A DNA stretch of 21,871 nucleotides, from IMG/VR virus record IMGVR_UViG_3300046004_002908, positions 1-21,871 of that record. One strand, 5' to 3'. The translations under genes and the position numbers were made by a program. The notes under the pieces were generated by a model. The model was not told where the DNA came from and did not search any database. It saw nothing but the letters and a program-made list of their open reading frames with translations. Positions 7,285-14,046 of the stretch are shown here, one piece after another; position 1 is the stretch's first letter; the number at the start of each line of letters is the position of its first letter. This stretch comes from a virus.

Positions 7285-7312
7285 AGTATATGTACTACAA
7301 TTAAAAAGTCAA
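7285..7312 (-). promoter_or_regulatory. Promoter candidate for nrdA
   Basis: Minus-strand TTGACT (7312-7307), a 16-base spacer and TATACT (7290-7285), 10 bases before the nrdA ATG. This is close to a sigma70 consensus and would give a very short leader. It lies in the 50-base gap after nrdB, one of the few gaps of this size in the window. Confidence 0.6.
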
Positions 7313-7324
7313 GGTGTATCTGTA

Positions 7325-8296
7325 TTAAAACAAATCTTCTTCTCCAAAACTTTTATTTGATCTTGCGTACTCAGTCGGACGAGAATGAAAAAAATCAGTC
7401 ATATTATTTCCATGCAGCTGCTCATCAAACCAATCTGTTTTAGAAATTAAATCTTGATCAACCTCGAATATCTTTTTATATCCGATACTAACCAATGATT
7501 CATTCATTCGATTTTTAATAAAATTCTTCAAAAGAGGAGAATTTAATTTTTCCGATTCGAGTCCATTTAAAATCCAGTCAATAATTTCACATTCATATTT
7601 AACAGCTTGCTCAGATTCGTAAATTACTTTTGCTTCAAGCTCTTCGTCAAAAAACTCTGGATATTCAGAACGAATAGTATTGATTATTTTAATTCCAACT
7701 ATAGCATGGAGATTTTCTTCTCTAGAAGTATACTCTACTTGCTTGTTCGTATCCTTAAGGAGATTCTTGTAACGACCAAACCAATTGATAATGTAAAATT
7801 GAGAAAACAATGCAATATTTTCAACAAATAAAGTGAAAAGAATTATAGAATATACGAACTGTTTTTTATTATCAGAATGAAACTTATGAAGATGTTTCCG
7901 AAGATAATTAACTCTACCTTTTACAATATCCAATTTTAAAGCATCATCAAAAGCAGTTTCCAACCCTAGAACTTCTAAGAGTCTTTCATATGCGTCCCCG
8001 TGTATAACCTCTGTATTCGCCATAACGAAGCCTAGATCGCTCATGGAAGGGTGAGGTAGGTTATCACCCAACTTAGACCAAAACTTTTTTACAGAAATTT
8101 CTAGCTGGCCAATCGTAGTTAAAGCTTTTACAATTATTTCTTTTTCCTTCTCAGAAAGCTTAACTTTAAAATCTTGTAAGTCACTTTGGAAATTGAATTC
8201 TTTATTAGTCCAAAATCCATCATGCATTGCCGAAATAAATTCTTGGCTCCAAGGATAGTGATCTGGCTTCCTTGAGATTTGTTCTTCGAAAATCAT
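7325..8296 (-). CDS. nrdB: Ribonucleoside-diphosphate reductase, small (beta) subunit
   Basis: Ferritin-like subunit that makes and stores the radical used by NrdA. The dimetal ligands can be read: Glu66 (QLEIS, in place of Asp84 of E. coli), Glu96 and His99 (NTEVIH), Glu159 (LFVEN), and Glu194 and His197 (EENLH). Tyr103 lies four residues after His99, the position of the tyrosyl radical Tyr122 of E. coli NrdB, so this looks like a tyrosyl-radical enzyme. The C-terminal tail ends FGEEDLF, the acidic-hydrophobic peptide type that docks on NrdA. At 323 aa the length is normal. The stop of the FmdB-like gene lies 2 bases upstream and nrdA follows. Confidence 0.95.
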   Translation of the reverse strand: MIFEEQISRKPDHYPWSQEFISAMHDGFWTNKEFNFQSDLQDFKVKLSEKEKEIIVKALTTIGQLEISVKKFWSKLGDNLPHPSMSDLGFVMANTEVIHGDAYERLLEVLGLETAFDDALKLDIVKGRVNYLRKHLHKFHSDNKKQFVYSIILFTLFVENIALFSQFYIINWFGRYKNLLKDTNKQVEYTSREENLHAIVGIKIINTIRSEYPEFFDEELEAKVIYESEQAVKYECEIIDWILNGLESEKLNSPLLKNFIKNRMNESLVSIGYKKIFEVDQDLISKTDWFDEQLHGNNMTDFFHSRPTEYARSNKSFGEEDLF

Positions 8297-8298
8297 AA

Positions 8299-8637
8299 TT
8301 AATTCTTTTTTATTTCTGAGGGATGAGCGACATTATACTTCTTTTTGTACTTTGCAACTTCTTTTTCAAGAATAGGGTCTTTACCTAGTTTATCTTTCCT
8401 CATATGGGAAAGTTCTTGAGCTCTATCCTGCAAATCTCCAATAGTTCCTTTTTTATTTGTTTTATTTAAAAAGTCCCTAGAGGAAAAAGGATCAATTTTA
8501 GTATCTATACTCGTGTGAGGAATAGTCCAAACTCTATTCCATTGAACACCATTCTGTGCATATACGTGTTCATCATTCATACCTTGAACGACTTCGATTC
8601 TCTCTTCGGAATCTGGATTTTCATAAATATATATCAT
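8299..8637 (-). CDS. Small protein, tentatively FmdB-like without its cysteines
   Basis: A 112-aa protein. The first ~45 residues follow the FmdB zinc-ribbon layout: Y-x-Y at 3-5 (YIY), then a stretch matching FE-V-x-Q-x-M-x-D (IEVVQGMND, 14-22), then R-V-W-x-I-P. The zinc cysteines are replaced (Asn, Ser and others), so the ribbon cannot bind zinc. The C-terminal half is Lys-rich and helical, ending YKKKYNVAHPSEIKKN. I recall similar cysteine-less proteins in phages but no known role. It lies 21 bases after the clpP-like gene and 2 bases before nrdB, in the same transcript. The family call is weak. Confidence 0.5.
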   Translation of the reverse strand: MIYIYENPDSEERIEVVQGMNDEHVYAQNGVQWNRVWTIPHTSIDTKIDPFSSRDFLNKTNKKGTIGDLQDRAQELSHMRKDKLGKDPILEKEVAKYKKKYNVAHPSEIKKN

Positions 8638-8658
8638 AGGAATTGTATTTACACTTTT

Positions 8659-9276
8659 CTAAATATTTACAGAAATTTCTGGAGTTAATTTTAAAGAAAA
8701 AATTGGCAATCCTATATGGCTAGTAATACCTAAATCCAAAGCTTCTTTAGCATTTAAATACCAATCTAAATCTTTTCTTTTATTTAATTCTTTTTTAAGC
8801 CATTCTTTATTTTTAGGGCCTTTTAAATGAGAAGAGATTACTTTAAGTATTTCTTCCTCCTCTTTCATTAAAGCATTAAAAAATTCTTTTTGCTCACTAG
8901 CTCTTCCATCTGGGATAGAAGAAACCTGAATACCATGCAGCATTAAACCTGCATATTCTCCCATGAAACGAAAACCTTCATCCCCGAAACAGAAGACAAA
9001 AGCTCCAGCAGAGGAAGCTTCACCAGCCGTCATTGTAGCAATCTTTAAACCTTTTTTCCTAGCAGAATAAAGGATAGAAAGAATAGCTTTTAAAGATGAG
9101 ATATCTCCTCCGGGAGACTCAATATGGATAGGAAAAAGTATTTGCTCCAGTTCTATGGCTTCATTGATTCTATTACTTAAAGCTTTTACAGTTGTTGAAG
9201 AAAATTCTGTTAAGTAAAAACTTCTAGGCCCGTTTATTCCTTGAACAAAGTTTGGAGCATTTATATCCCATTTCAT
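8659..9276 (-). CDS. ClpP-like serine protease
   Basis: A 205-aa ClpP/crotonase-fold serine peptidase. The catalytic triad can be placed: Ser89 in GEASSAGA (ClpP GxAxSxG), His114 in LMLHG (ClpP M-I-H), and Asp171 in LDWYLNAKEAL, matching the ClpP R-D-x-F-x-S-A-x-E-A region. IESPGGDI (52-59) is the typical substrate-binding strand-loop. In phages such proteins serve as head maturation proteases or as ClpP analogues. Here no capsid or portal gene is close by and no Clp ATPase is seen, so the role is open. Its ATG overlaps the end of the glycosyltransferase by 4 bases, showing tight coupling. Confidence 0.88.
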   Translation of the reverse strand: MKWDINAPNFVQGINGPRSFYLTEFSSTTVKALSNRINEAIELEQILFPIHIESPGGDISSLKAILSILYSARKKGLKIATMTAGEASSAGAFVFCFGDEGFRFMGEYAGLMLHGIQVSSIPDGRASEQKEFFNALMKEEEEILKVISSHLKGPKNKEWLKKELNKRKDLDWYLNAKEALDLGITSHIGLPIFSLKLTPEISVNI

Positions 9277-10346
9277 ATTTTTGATAATAGTGTATCTACA
9301 GTATTTTGTACACTGAATACACTAGGAAGAGTTGATATAGTTTTTTCGCCAGAATTAAAAAATTCAACGGCTTCCAAAATTTTATCTTCTACTTCTTTAT
9401 CATCAAAATCAAACATGTTCCCTTGATTAACTATATTACCTAATTTGAAAAAGGCATCATCATAAATAGGAATTTTCTGAGAAGGTTTTACAATAATAGC
9501 ATTACCATTGTTAATAAAATCAGAATGAGCATGAGCATCCATTGCTACACAAACCTTGTTAAGAGAAAGCATATTAAACAAAGGAAGATTAAATCCTTCT
9601 GCGCCGGAAAGACCGGAAAGATCAATATCACAAGAATTCATTAGTTTGTTTACTTCTGAATTTTTATCTTGACGAGATATTAGATTAACATTCCAAGGAA
9701 TAGATCCCTCAAAGATTTGATTCAAAATTTGTTCCCATTTTTCTCTCTCTATAAAAGGGTTATCTATTAAGCAATTTAATCTATATCTTTTATCATTACC
9801 GAAAAGCTTCTTCCATATTCTGATTATCTTTTCTGTATGTTTTCTTTTTTCAAATTTTCCAATAAGCAAAAAGTTAATAGCATCAACTCTTGGAACAAGA
9901 GGATCAGCTTTTACATGAATAGAATCAAAATAAGGATGGCAGACTCCTACATTTTCTAGACCTTCAGATTTAGCAACCTCATAAGAATAATTACTAGAAA
10001 ACAATACCAAGTCATTATTTTTAATAATATTTTTTTCAACTTTAGTTAAAGTATCCGTTTCATGGAATGTCCATAAAATAGTTTTATCAGACAAACGTCT
10101 TTCAGATTCAATTAAATGCCAAAGTCTAATCGTAGGAAATTTACGAGAAAAATTGGCATGAGCTTTTTGACAACAGAATTGGAGCCAATCAAAAAATGGT
10201 TTATCAATATCGTAGGCTTTTAAATCTACTTGCCCGATAGGAAATATATTAGGAAGGAATTTTCTATCGAAAAACTCTTTCAATAATCCAAATGATACTT
10301 GACCAAAAGATAATCCATTAATTGGAACTTCTAAATTTATATTCAT
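9273..10346 (-). CDS. GT-B fold glycosyltransferase (GT4-like)
   Basis: A 357-aa glycosyltransferase expected to move a sugar from a nucleotide sugar to an unknown acceptor. The C-terminal half has the GT4 nucleotide-binding layout: LLIGKFEKRKH (160-170), a domain of strands and helices, then SGAEGFNLPLFNML (247-260), matching E-G-F-x-L-P. The second glutamate of the E-x7-E motif is replaced (Asn258 region), a departure from the classic family. The N-terminal half (PINGLSFGQVSFGLL) fits an acceptor-binding Rossmann domain. No membrane segment is seen. It overlaps both neighbours by 4 bases. Gmd elsewhere in the window could supply its donor, but that link is inference. Confidence 0.8.
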   Translation of the reverse strand: MNINLEVPINGLSFGQVSFGLLKEFFDRKFLPNIFPIGQVDLKAYDIDKPFFDWLQFCCQKAHANFSRKFPTIRLWHLIESERRLSDKTILWTFHETDTLTKVEKNIIKNNDLVLFSSNYSYEVAKSEGLENVGVCHPYFDSIHVKADPLVPRVDAINFLLIGKFEKRKHTEKIIRIWKKLFGNDKRYRLNCLIDNPFIEREKWEQILNQIFEGSIPWNVNLISRQDKNSEVNKLMNSCDIDLSGLSGAEGFNLPLFNMLSLNKVCVAMDAHAHSDFINNGNAIIVKPSQKIPIYDDAFFKLGNIVNQGNMFDFDDKEVEDKILEAVEFFNSGEKTISTLPSVFSVQNTVDTLLSKI

Positions 10347-10705
10347 TCTAAATCTTTTTTTAAATTATACTGATCAATCTTTTCTTGTAAATTTGTTTCT
10401 CCCCTTAGAAAGCTTTCAATAATACAATAAGAAAGTCCGAGATCGTAAGCTTTATCTATATACAATATTTCTGGAGTAAATGGTTTGTATTTTTTTAAAA
10501 TATTTTTAATAACAAAAGAAAATTCATTATCATCTTTGCAGTTAAAGAATTTTTTTTCATTAGCTTCAATATAAGTTACAGATCTTTTATTAGAATCTGT
10601 AGATGAAATTATCTGAATACAAAAATATAAAAATTCACCACCTAAAGTTTCTGCAAACCCATTGGAGCTTTTTATTATATGAGATAAATAAAAATTGGTA
10701 TTCAA
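10343..10705 (-). CDS. Unknown protein with an apparent TTG start
   Basis: A 120-aa protein I do not recognise. The frame has no internal methionine at all, and a stop codon lies 12 bases before the TTG at 10705, so TTG is the only standard start available. It reads as mixed alpha/beta: EFLYFCIQIISS, SVTYIEA, a helix FSFVIKNILKKY, then PEILYIDKAYDLGLSYCIIESFLRG. The last part is the most motif-like. It sits 2 bases after the membrane-protein gene and overlaps the glycosyltransferase by 4 bases, so it may assist that enzyme. Confidence 0.55.
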   Translation of the reverse strand: MNTNFYLSHIIKSSNGFAETLGGEFLYFCIQIISSTDSNKRSVTYIEANEKKFFNCKDDNEFSFVIKNILKKYKPFTPEILYIDKAYDLGLSYCIIESFLRGETNLQEKIDQYNLKKDLE

Positions 10706-10707
10706 TA

Positions 10708-11010
10708 TTAATTTTCCCTATGCTGGAAAGAAGTCAAAAAAAGATTATTTATGATAGTAGCAACTATAGGACAATAAATAAAATTATTAATATCAAAACA
10801 AAGACAATACCAAAAAGTTAAACAAAAAATACAACCCATCAAATATCTAACTTTTCTGCATAGATATCCTAGAATATTTTTACTCCCACCTTTTATATCT
10901 AAATATCTATACGCTATTGATCTTGGATAATCAAATATAGGAGCGAAGTTTAATAGAAAAAATATGAATACACAAGCTGTAGCCGTTTTTAAAATTTCGA
11001 TTATTTCCAT
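10708..11010 (-). CDS. Small membrane protein, DUF1360-like
   Basis: A 100-aa protein with two or three membrane segments: about 5-24 (ILKTATACVFIFFLLNF), 57-73 (YLMGCIFCLTFWYCLCF) and 76-93. The middle segment has C60-x2-C63-x2-F66-W67, the C-x2-C-x2-FW pattern of DUF1360-type phage and bacterial membrane proteins. FAPIFDYPR after the first segment also recurs in such phage proteins. The role is not known. It overlaps the upstream gene by 10 bases and the next gene follows after 2 bases, so it is part of the operon. Confidence 0.6.
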   Translation of the reverse strand: MEIIEILKTATACVFIFFLLNFAPIFDYPRSIAYRYLDIKGGSKNILGYLCRKVRYLMGCIFCLTFWYCLCFDINNFIYCPIVATIINNLFLTSFQHREN

Positions 11011-11351
11011 TTCTTTAAATCATTTAAGTCTTCTCTTCCTATTTCTTCAAAGTGAATAATTGCCATCAAGTTAAATATTACAGCTGCAAGATGGTCTTCG
11101 TCTCTATCTCCTTTCCAATATTGCATTAAATGTCTAAATGCACTGGCAAAGAATCTTGAGAATGGCATCCCTTTTTCCCAATTCCATTCACCATATTTAA
11201 CAGCTCCTCTTTCCATCAAAGAAGCTAATCTTGTCATCATAAAAGGAGAGATTAAATCGAATCTTGGTTTTCCTTCTTGAGTATCTCTTTTAGCTCCAGA
11301 TTCAAAACTTTGTCTAGCTCCACTATCTTTTGTTTTAAAATTCATACTCAT
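11001..11351 (-). CDS. dATP/dGTP diphosphohydrolase-like protein (DUF5664 type)
   Basis: A 116-aa protein with the family's characteristic opening, D-S-G-x-R-Q-x-F-x-[ST]-G-A-x-R-D-T-Q-E-G-K-x-R-[FY]-D-L (residues 9-32), then RGAVKYGEWNWEKG (48-61) and a helix with GDRDEDHLAAVIFNLMAIIHFEE (81-103), which holds the likely metal-binding acidic residues and His. The Pfam family is named for dATP/dGTP diphosphohydrolase activity of a phage relative; activity here is inferred. A second ATG at 11345 is possible. It is the first gene after the putative RNA region and a weak TTGACT box lies at 11374-11379. It would complement NrdA/B, ThyX and the MazG-like protein in dNTP control. Confidence 0.85.
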   Translation of the reverse strand: MSMNFKTKDSGARQSFESGAKRDTQEGKPRFDLISPFMMTRLASLMERGAVKYGEWNWEKGMPFSRFFASAFRHLMQYWKGDRDEDHLAAVIFNLMAIIHFEEIGREDLNDLKKWK

Positions 11352-11423
11352 AAATTAATCTCTATTTTTATAAAGTCAATCTTATAATATGTCTCTTATA
11401 TAAATATACTATATACATAAATA

Positions 11424-11839
11424 CATAAAGAAAGAAGAGTAAGAAGCTTTCCTTCTAGTCAGGGGACTTCTTACCTACCTGTTTTTGAAAAAAAACAGAA
11501 GTATTTGTATGCCTGAACAAGTTTAAATCGCTTGCTTAAAAAAGTTTCCTTTAGTCAGTTTGGACTCGCCTTTCAGCGACCCATGAGGTTTTTATTGACG
11601 TATCAAAATTGGATAGAAGCCCTTTACCCAACCGACTTGCTCATCTGCCCACTAGATTTATTAGATCGTAGCTGTAGAAACTACTGAACAAGTACTCAAA
11701 TTCTCAACTTCGGTGCACCCTTTCGGATGTTGGTGTTGACAAGTCCCGAGTCAGAGCACCATGCGATTTTCTTGAATGACATCCGGCTTTGGGAGTCCCG
11801 GACCCATTGCGGCAAATGAGGCCGCTATGTAAAATTAAC
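11424..11839 (-). ncRNA. Candidate structured non-coding RNA, about 410 nt, class unknown
   Basis: No open frame fills 11352-11880, and the central part is visibly richer in G and C than its neighbours. A promoter (11846-11874) precedes it and a terminator-like hairpin (11439-11474) ends it, both on the minus strand. Stems seen: 11809-11813/11821-11825 (5 bp); 11782-11786/11798-11802 (5 bp); 11756-11760/11712-11716 (GGTGC/GCACC); 11725-11729/11716-11720 with a GAAA loop; 11625-11631/11609-11615 (7 bp); 11575-11579/11566-11570 with a GAAA loop. Three of these contain a pair that is G-U as minus-strand RNA but A-C on the plus strand, which fixes the strand. Two short motifs are repeated inside (11513-11522 and 11684-11693; 11448-11462 and 11545-11558). 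It does not match tRNA, tmRNA or RNase P signatures I know. Confidence 0.65.
11439..11474 (-). terminator. Terminator-like hairpin closing the RNA region
   Basis: A perfect 8-bp stem, gtaagaag (11439-11446) with cttcttac (11467-11474), encloses 20 bases. On the minus strand it is followed by the U-rich run TCTTCTTTCTTTATG. A second hairpin with an 8-bp stem lies just before it (11479-11486/11491-11498). The long loop makes it less classical than the 2421-2454 terminator. Confidence 0.55.
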
Positions 11840-11845
11840 TTTCTT

Positions 11846-11874
11846 TATATAATGCCAAAATTTTCTTTTGTCAA
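11846..11874 (-). promoter_or_regulatory. Sigma70-like promoter before the RNA region
   Basis: Minus-strand TTGACA (11874-11869), a 17-base spacer and TATATA (11851-11846). The -35 box is a perfect consensus. It sits right after the stop of the 424-aa gene (11881). The expected transcript start, near 11839, is about 490 bases before the next ATG, so it fits an RNA gene better than a short mRNA leader. Confidence 0.65.
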
Positions 11875-11880
11875 GTACTT

Positions 11881-13155
11881 TTATGCAAAACCTTGCAAAT
11901 CTACAATTTTATTTATACCCGCTAAATCATCTGTGCTAATCCCAAGAATACTGTAAGCTTCTTCTTCTGTCATTTCTTTTTTTAGAGTTATATCAGGAGG
12001 ACTTCCATCAATTGTTGGTAGAGCTGTTTCCACTAAAATACTATTATAAAGTGAAATATTCTCATATACATTTTTCATTATTAATTTATCTCCTAGTGTT
12101 TCCTTATATATTAAAATTACTTGATAAACGGATAAATTTTCTTTTCTGAAATAAACTATCTCTGTAGCATTTTTAAAAAGACCATCGTAAATATAAGATT
12201 GATTTAAATAATTGATTCTTTTTTCTATTTCTTCTCTAGCTGACTCTGCTATATAATCTATTGATTTATTTATAAATAAAGGGCTAGAAAAATAACTTGA
12301 ATTTTCAACTAATAAACGATTAGGCCCAGCTCTTCTACTAAAAGAGTAAGGAATTGTAACCTTTTCATCTTCTGTTTTTTCGCTCCACTCGGTCAAAGGA
12401 TCGTCTTCAAATCCCTTTATAGTTTCTACTTCATAATAACCTGCTAGTCCATTAAAAAGACCAGCTTGATAATCTCCTGCATCTATAGGAAAGCCTATTG
12501 TTTTAGCTACACTTTTAAAATATATTTTTATATTTCTAGCTGATAAATCTCCTAACCTTAAATACCTATGAGGACTTAAAACATTTGATCTCAAGAACGG
12601 TGTAATTTTTACTTCATTACCTTTAATTATTATACTTGCTATTTTTATATATATTTTACCTGCGTATTCAGAATCTTTTAAAATTTGAGTTCCTCCTAAT
12701 TTTATAAAATTATCTTTTTGTTGAGTGTAAAGTATATTATTATCATAATACTCTACGAAATTTTCATCTGTAGATGTTATTATTGAAAATTGATTTATAA
12801 AATCCGAATGATTATTTTTGTCATCTAGCCACCAATTTATTTTACCGCCTAAAATTCCATCGCTAAAACCTGCTGGAACTTTAGGTATAGTTAAATAAAC
12901 ATCACAGCTTTCAGCTGTTTCAAATGTTTTTAAAAAAGATGTTCCTAATTCATAAGTAGTTTCTTCAAGGGAATTGAAGGGATAATAATTTTTTTTGTCT
13001 AAAGGATTATTTTTTATTTCGAAATTTAAATAGTTAGCTTTATAAGTATTTAATATAAATGAATTTATATCTCCAGCATTTACTATAAAATTATATTTAT
13101 TACCTTTTTTAGTACTCAAGATAACTTGAAATGGTAAATATGTTTGATTACTCAT
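11881..13155 (-). CDS. Virion-associated protein of unknown function (424 aa)
   Basis: I do not recognise this 424-aa protein. It is mostly beta-rich with many aromatic and Asn residues, like its upstream neighbours, and has no signal peptide or membrane segment. A helix with EIEKRINYLNQS lies at about 310-320 and the C-terminal 40 residues look like a separate small acidic domain (TEEEAYSILGIS). It overlaps the upstream gene by 4 bases (ATGA) and is the last gene of the structural run, before the promoter at 11846-11874. A baseplate, tail or adhesion role is inferred from position only. Confidence 0.65.
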   Translation of the reverse strand: MSNQTYLPFQVILSTKKGNKYNFIVNAGDINSFILNTYKANYLNFEIKNNPLDKKNYYPFNSLEETTYELGTSFLKTFETAESCDVYLTIPKVPAGFSDGILGGKINWWLDDKNNHSDFINQFSIITSTDENFVEYYDNNILYTQQKDNFIKLGGTQILKDSEYAGKIYIKIASIIIKGNEVKITPFLRSNVLSPHRYLRLGDLSARNIKIYFKSVAKTIGFPIDAGDYQAGLFNGLAGYYEVETIKGFEDDPLTEWSEKTEDEKVTIPYSFSRRAGPNRLLVENSSYFSSPLFINKSIDYIAESAREEIEKRINYLNQSYIYDGLFKNATEIVYFRKENLSVYQVILIYKETLGDKLIMKNVYENISLYNSILVETALPTIDGSPPDITLKKEMTEEEAYSILGISTDDLAGINKIVDLQGFA

Positions 13156-14045
13156 TTTTTAAAATTTTTATAATTTTTTTGATCAAAGTAAAATGGAAAA
13201 TTAAACGCATAATCAAAATCAATTATTTGTTCTAATTTATCTTCTTTACTGCTATCTAAGTAAGCTATAGGTATTATTTTTTCACCATTTATTATAAAAT
13301 TGTATTTATCTAGTTTTTCCTCTTCCTCTTTAGTTTGAGTTGAAGATTCTATAAATTCTATACTTACATCTGAAATAGGACAAGAAGCATTAACAAGCGG
13401 AGTTAAAATAGATGATCCGAGTAAAGTCGCTGGTTTAAAAACGAAGGGAGCATTATTTGAATCTGCAATTTGATAAAAAGCGCTTATATCAGGAGTCCAA
13501 TTTTTTAAAAGATTCTGTTCTCGAAGTATAGATTCTTTCTCTATTTTTACAGCATCTTCATACCCTTCAGACGTAGGATCAAATAAAGTATATGAAGGTA
13601 TATAATTACCTATTTTTATTCCAAGTTTTTCATCTTCCAATTGTATTAATTGTAAATCATTAGCTATATAATCTCTAATTATATCTTCTGTTAAATATTT
13701 TTTAATATAAATTTTGAAAAGATCGGATCTTTTAGAAAATGAAGATGATTCCCATTCATTTACACTCTCTGCTAAAACAGAGTCTATATCTTTTAAAGTT
13801 ATTCTTAAGCATATACATCCTTTAGCCGCCGTATCAATAGTATTAAATCCTATATTTCTTTTCTCTGCAAAAAAATTTAATCTTTTTTTAGAAAGTGTTT
13901 TTGGAACAAATACATTTTTTAAAGAGTTCGAAGCTGTACAAATTACTAATCCAAAATTAACAAAAACTTTTGTTACAATATTATTTTCTATTTTCTGGAT
14001 AAAACAAGAAAATGGCTTCATAGGTTCTATATTTAATTTTTTCAT
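13152..14045 (-). CDS. Virion-associated protein of unknown function (about 297 aa)
   Basis: Starts at the ATG at 14045; a TTG at 14054 would add three residues but overlap the upstream gene. I recognise no family. The N-terminal ~75 residues are beta-rich and basic, followed by a helical, charged segment around 95-135 (SVNEWESSSFSKRSDLFKIYIKKYL), and a C-terminal part with SCPISDVSIEFIESS and a run of glutamates. It follows the 298-aa gene by one base and overlaps the next gene by 4 bases, so the three genes are translated together. A structural role is inferred from context. Confidence 0.6.
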   Translation of the reverse strand: MKKLNIEPMKPFSCFIQKIENNIVTKVFVNFGLVICTASNSLKNVFVPKTLSKKRLNFFAEKRNIGFNTIDTAAKGCICLRITLKDIDSVLAESVNEWESSSFSKRSDLFKIYIKKYLTEDIIRDYIANDLQLIQLEDEKLGIKIGNYIPSYTLFDPTSEGYEDAVKIEKESILREQNLLKNWTPDISAFYQIADSNNAPFVFKPATLLGSSILTPLVNASCPISDVSIEFIESSTQTKEEEEKLDKYNFIINGEKIIPIAYLDSSKEDKLEQIIDFDYAFNFPFYFDQKNYKNFKK

Positions 14046-14046
14046 T

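Noticed and set aside
11001-11351. A 2-aminoadenine (Z-genome) system
   Set aside because: The DUF5664-like protein is related to a dATP/dGTP diphosphohydrolase of such a phage, but no PurZ-like or DatZ-like gene is in the window.
11424-11839. The RNA region as tRNA, tmRNA, RNase P RNA or a group I or II intron
   Set aside because: No T-arm or CCA-type acceptor, no tmRNA ends, no GAGGAAAGUCC/ACAGAA pair of RNase P, no domain V or P7 core that I can recognise, and the flanking genes are intact.
11881-13155. DnaJ-like domain at the C-terminus of the 424-aa protein (EEAYSILGIS)
   Set aside because: Only a short resemblance; no HPD motif or helical hairpin follows.
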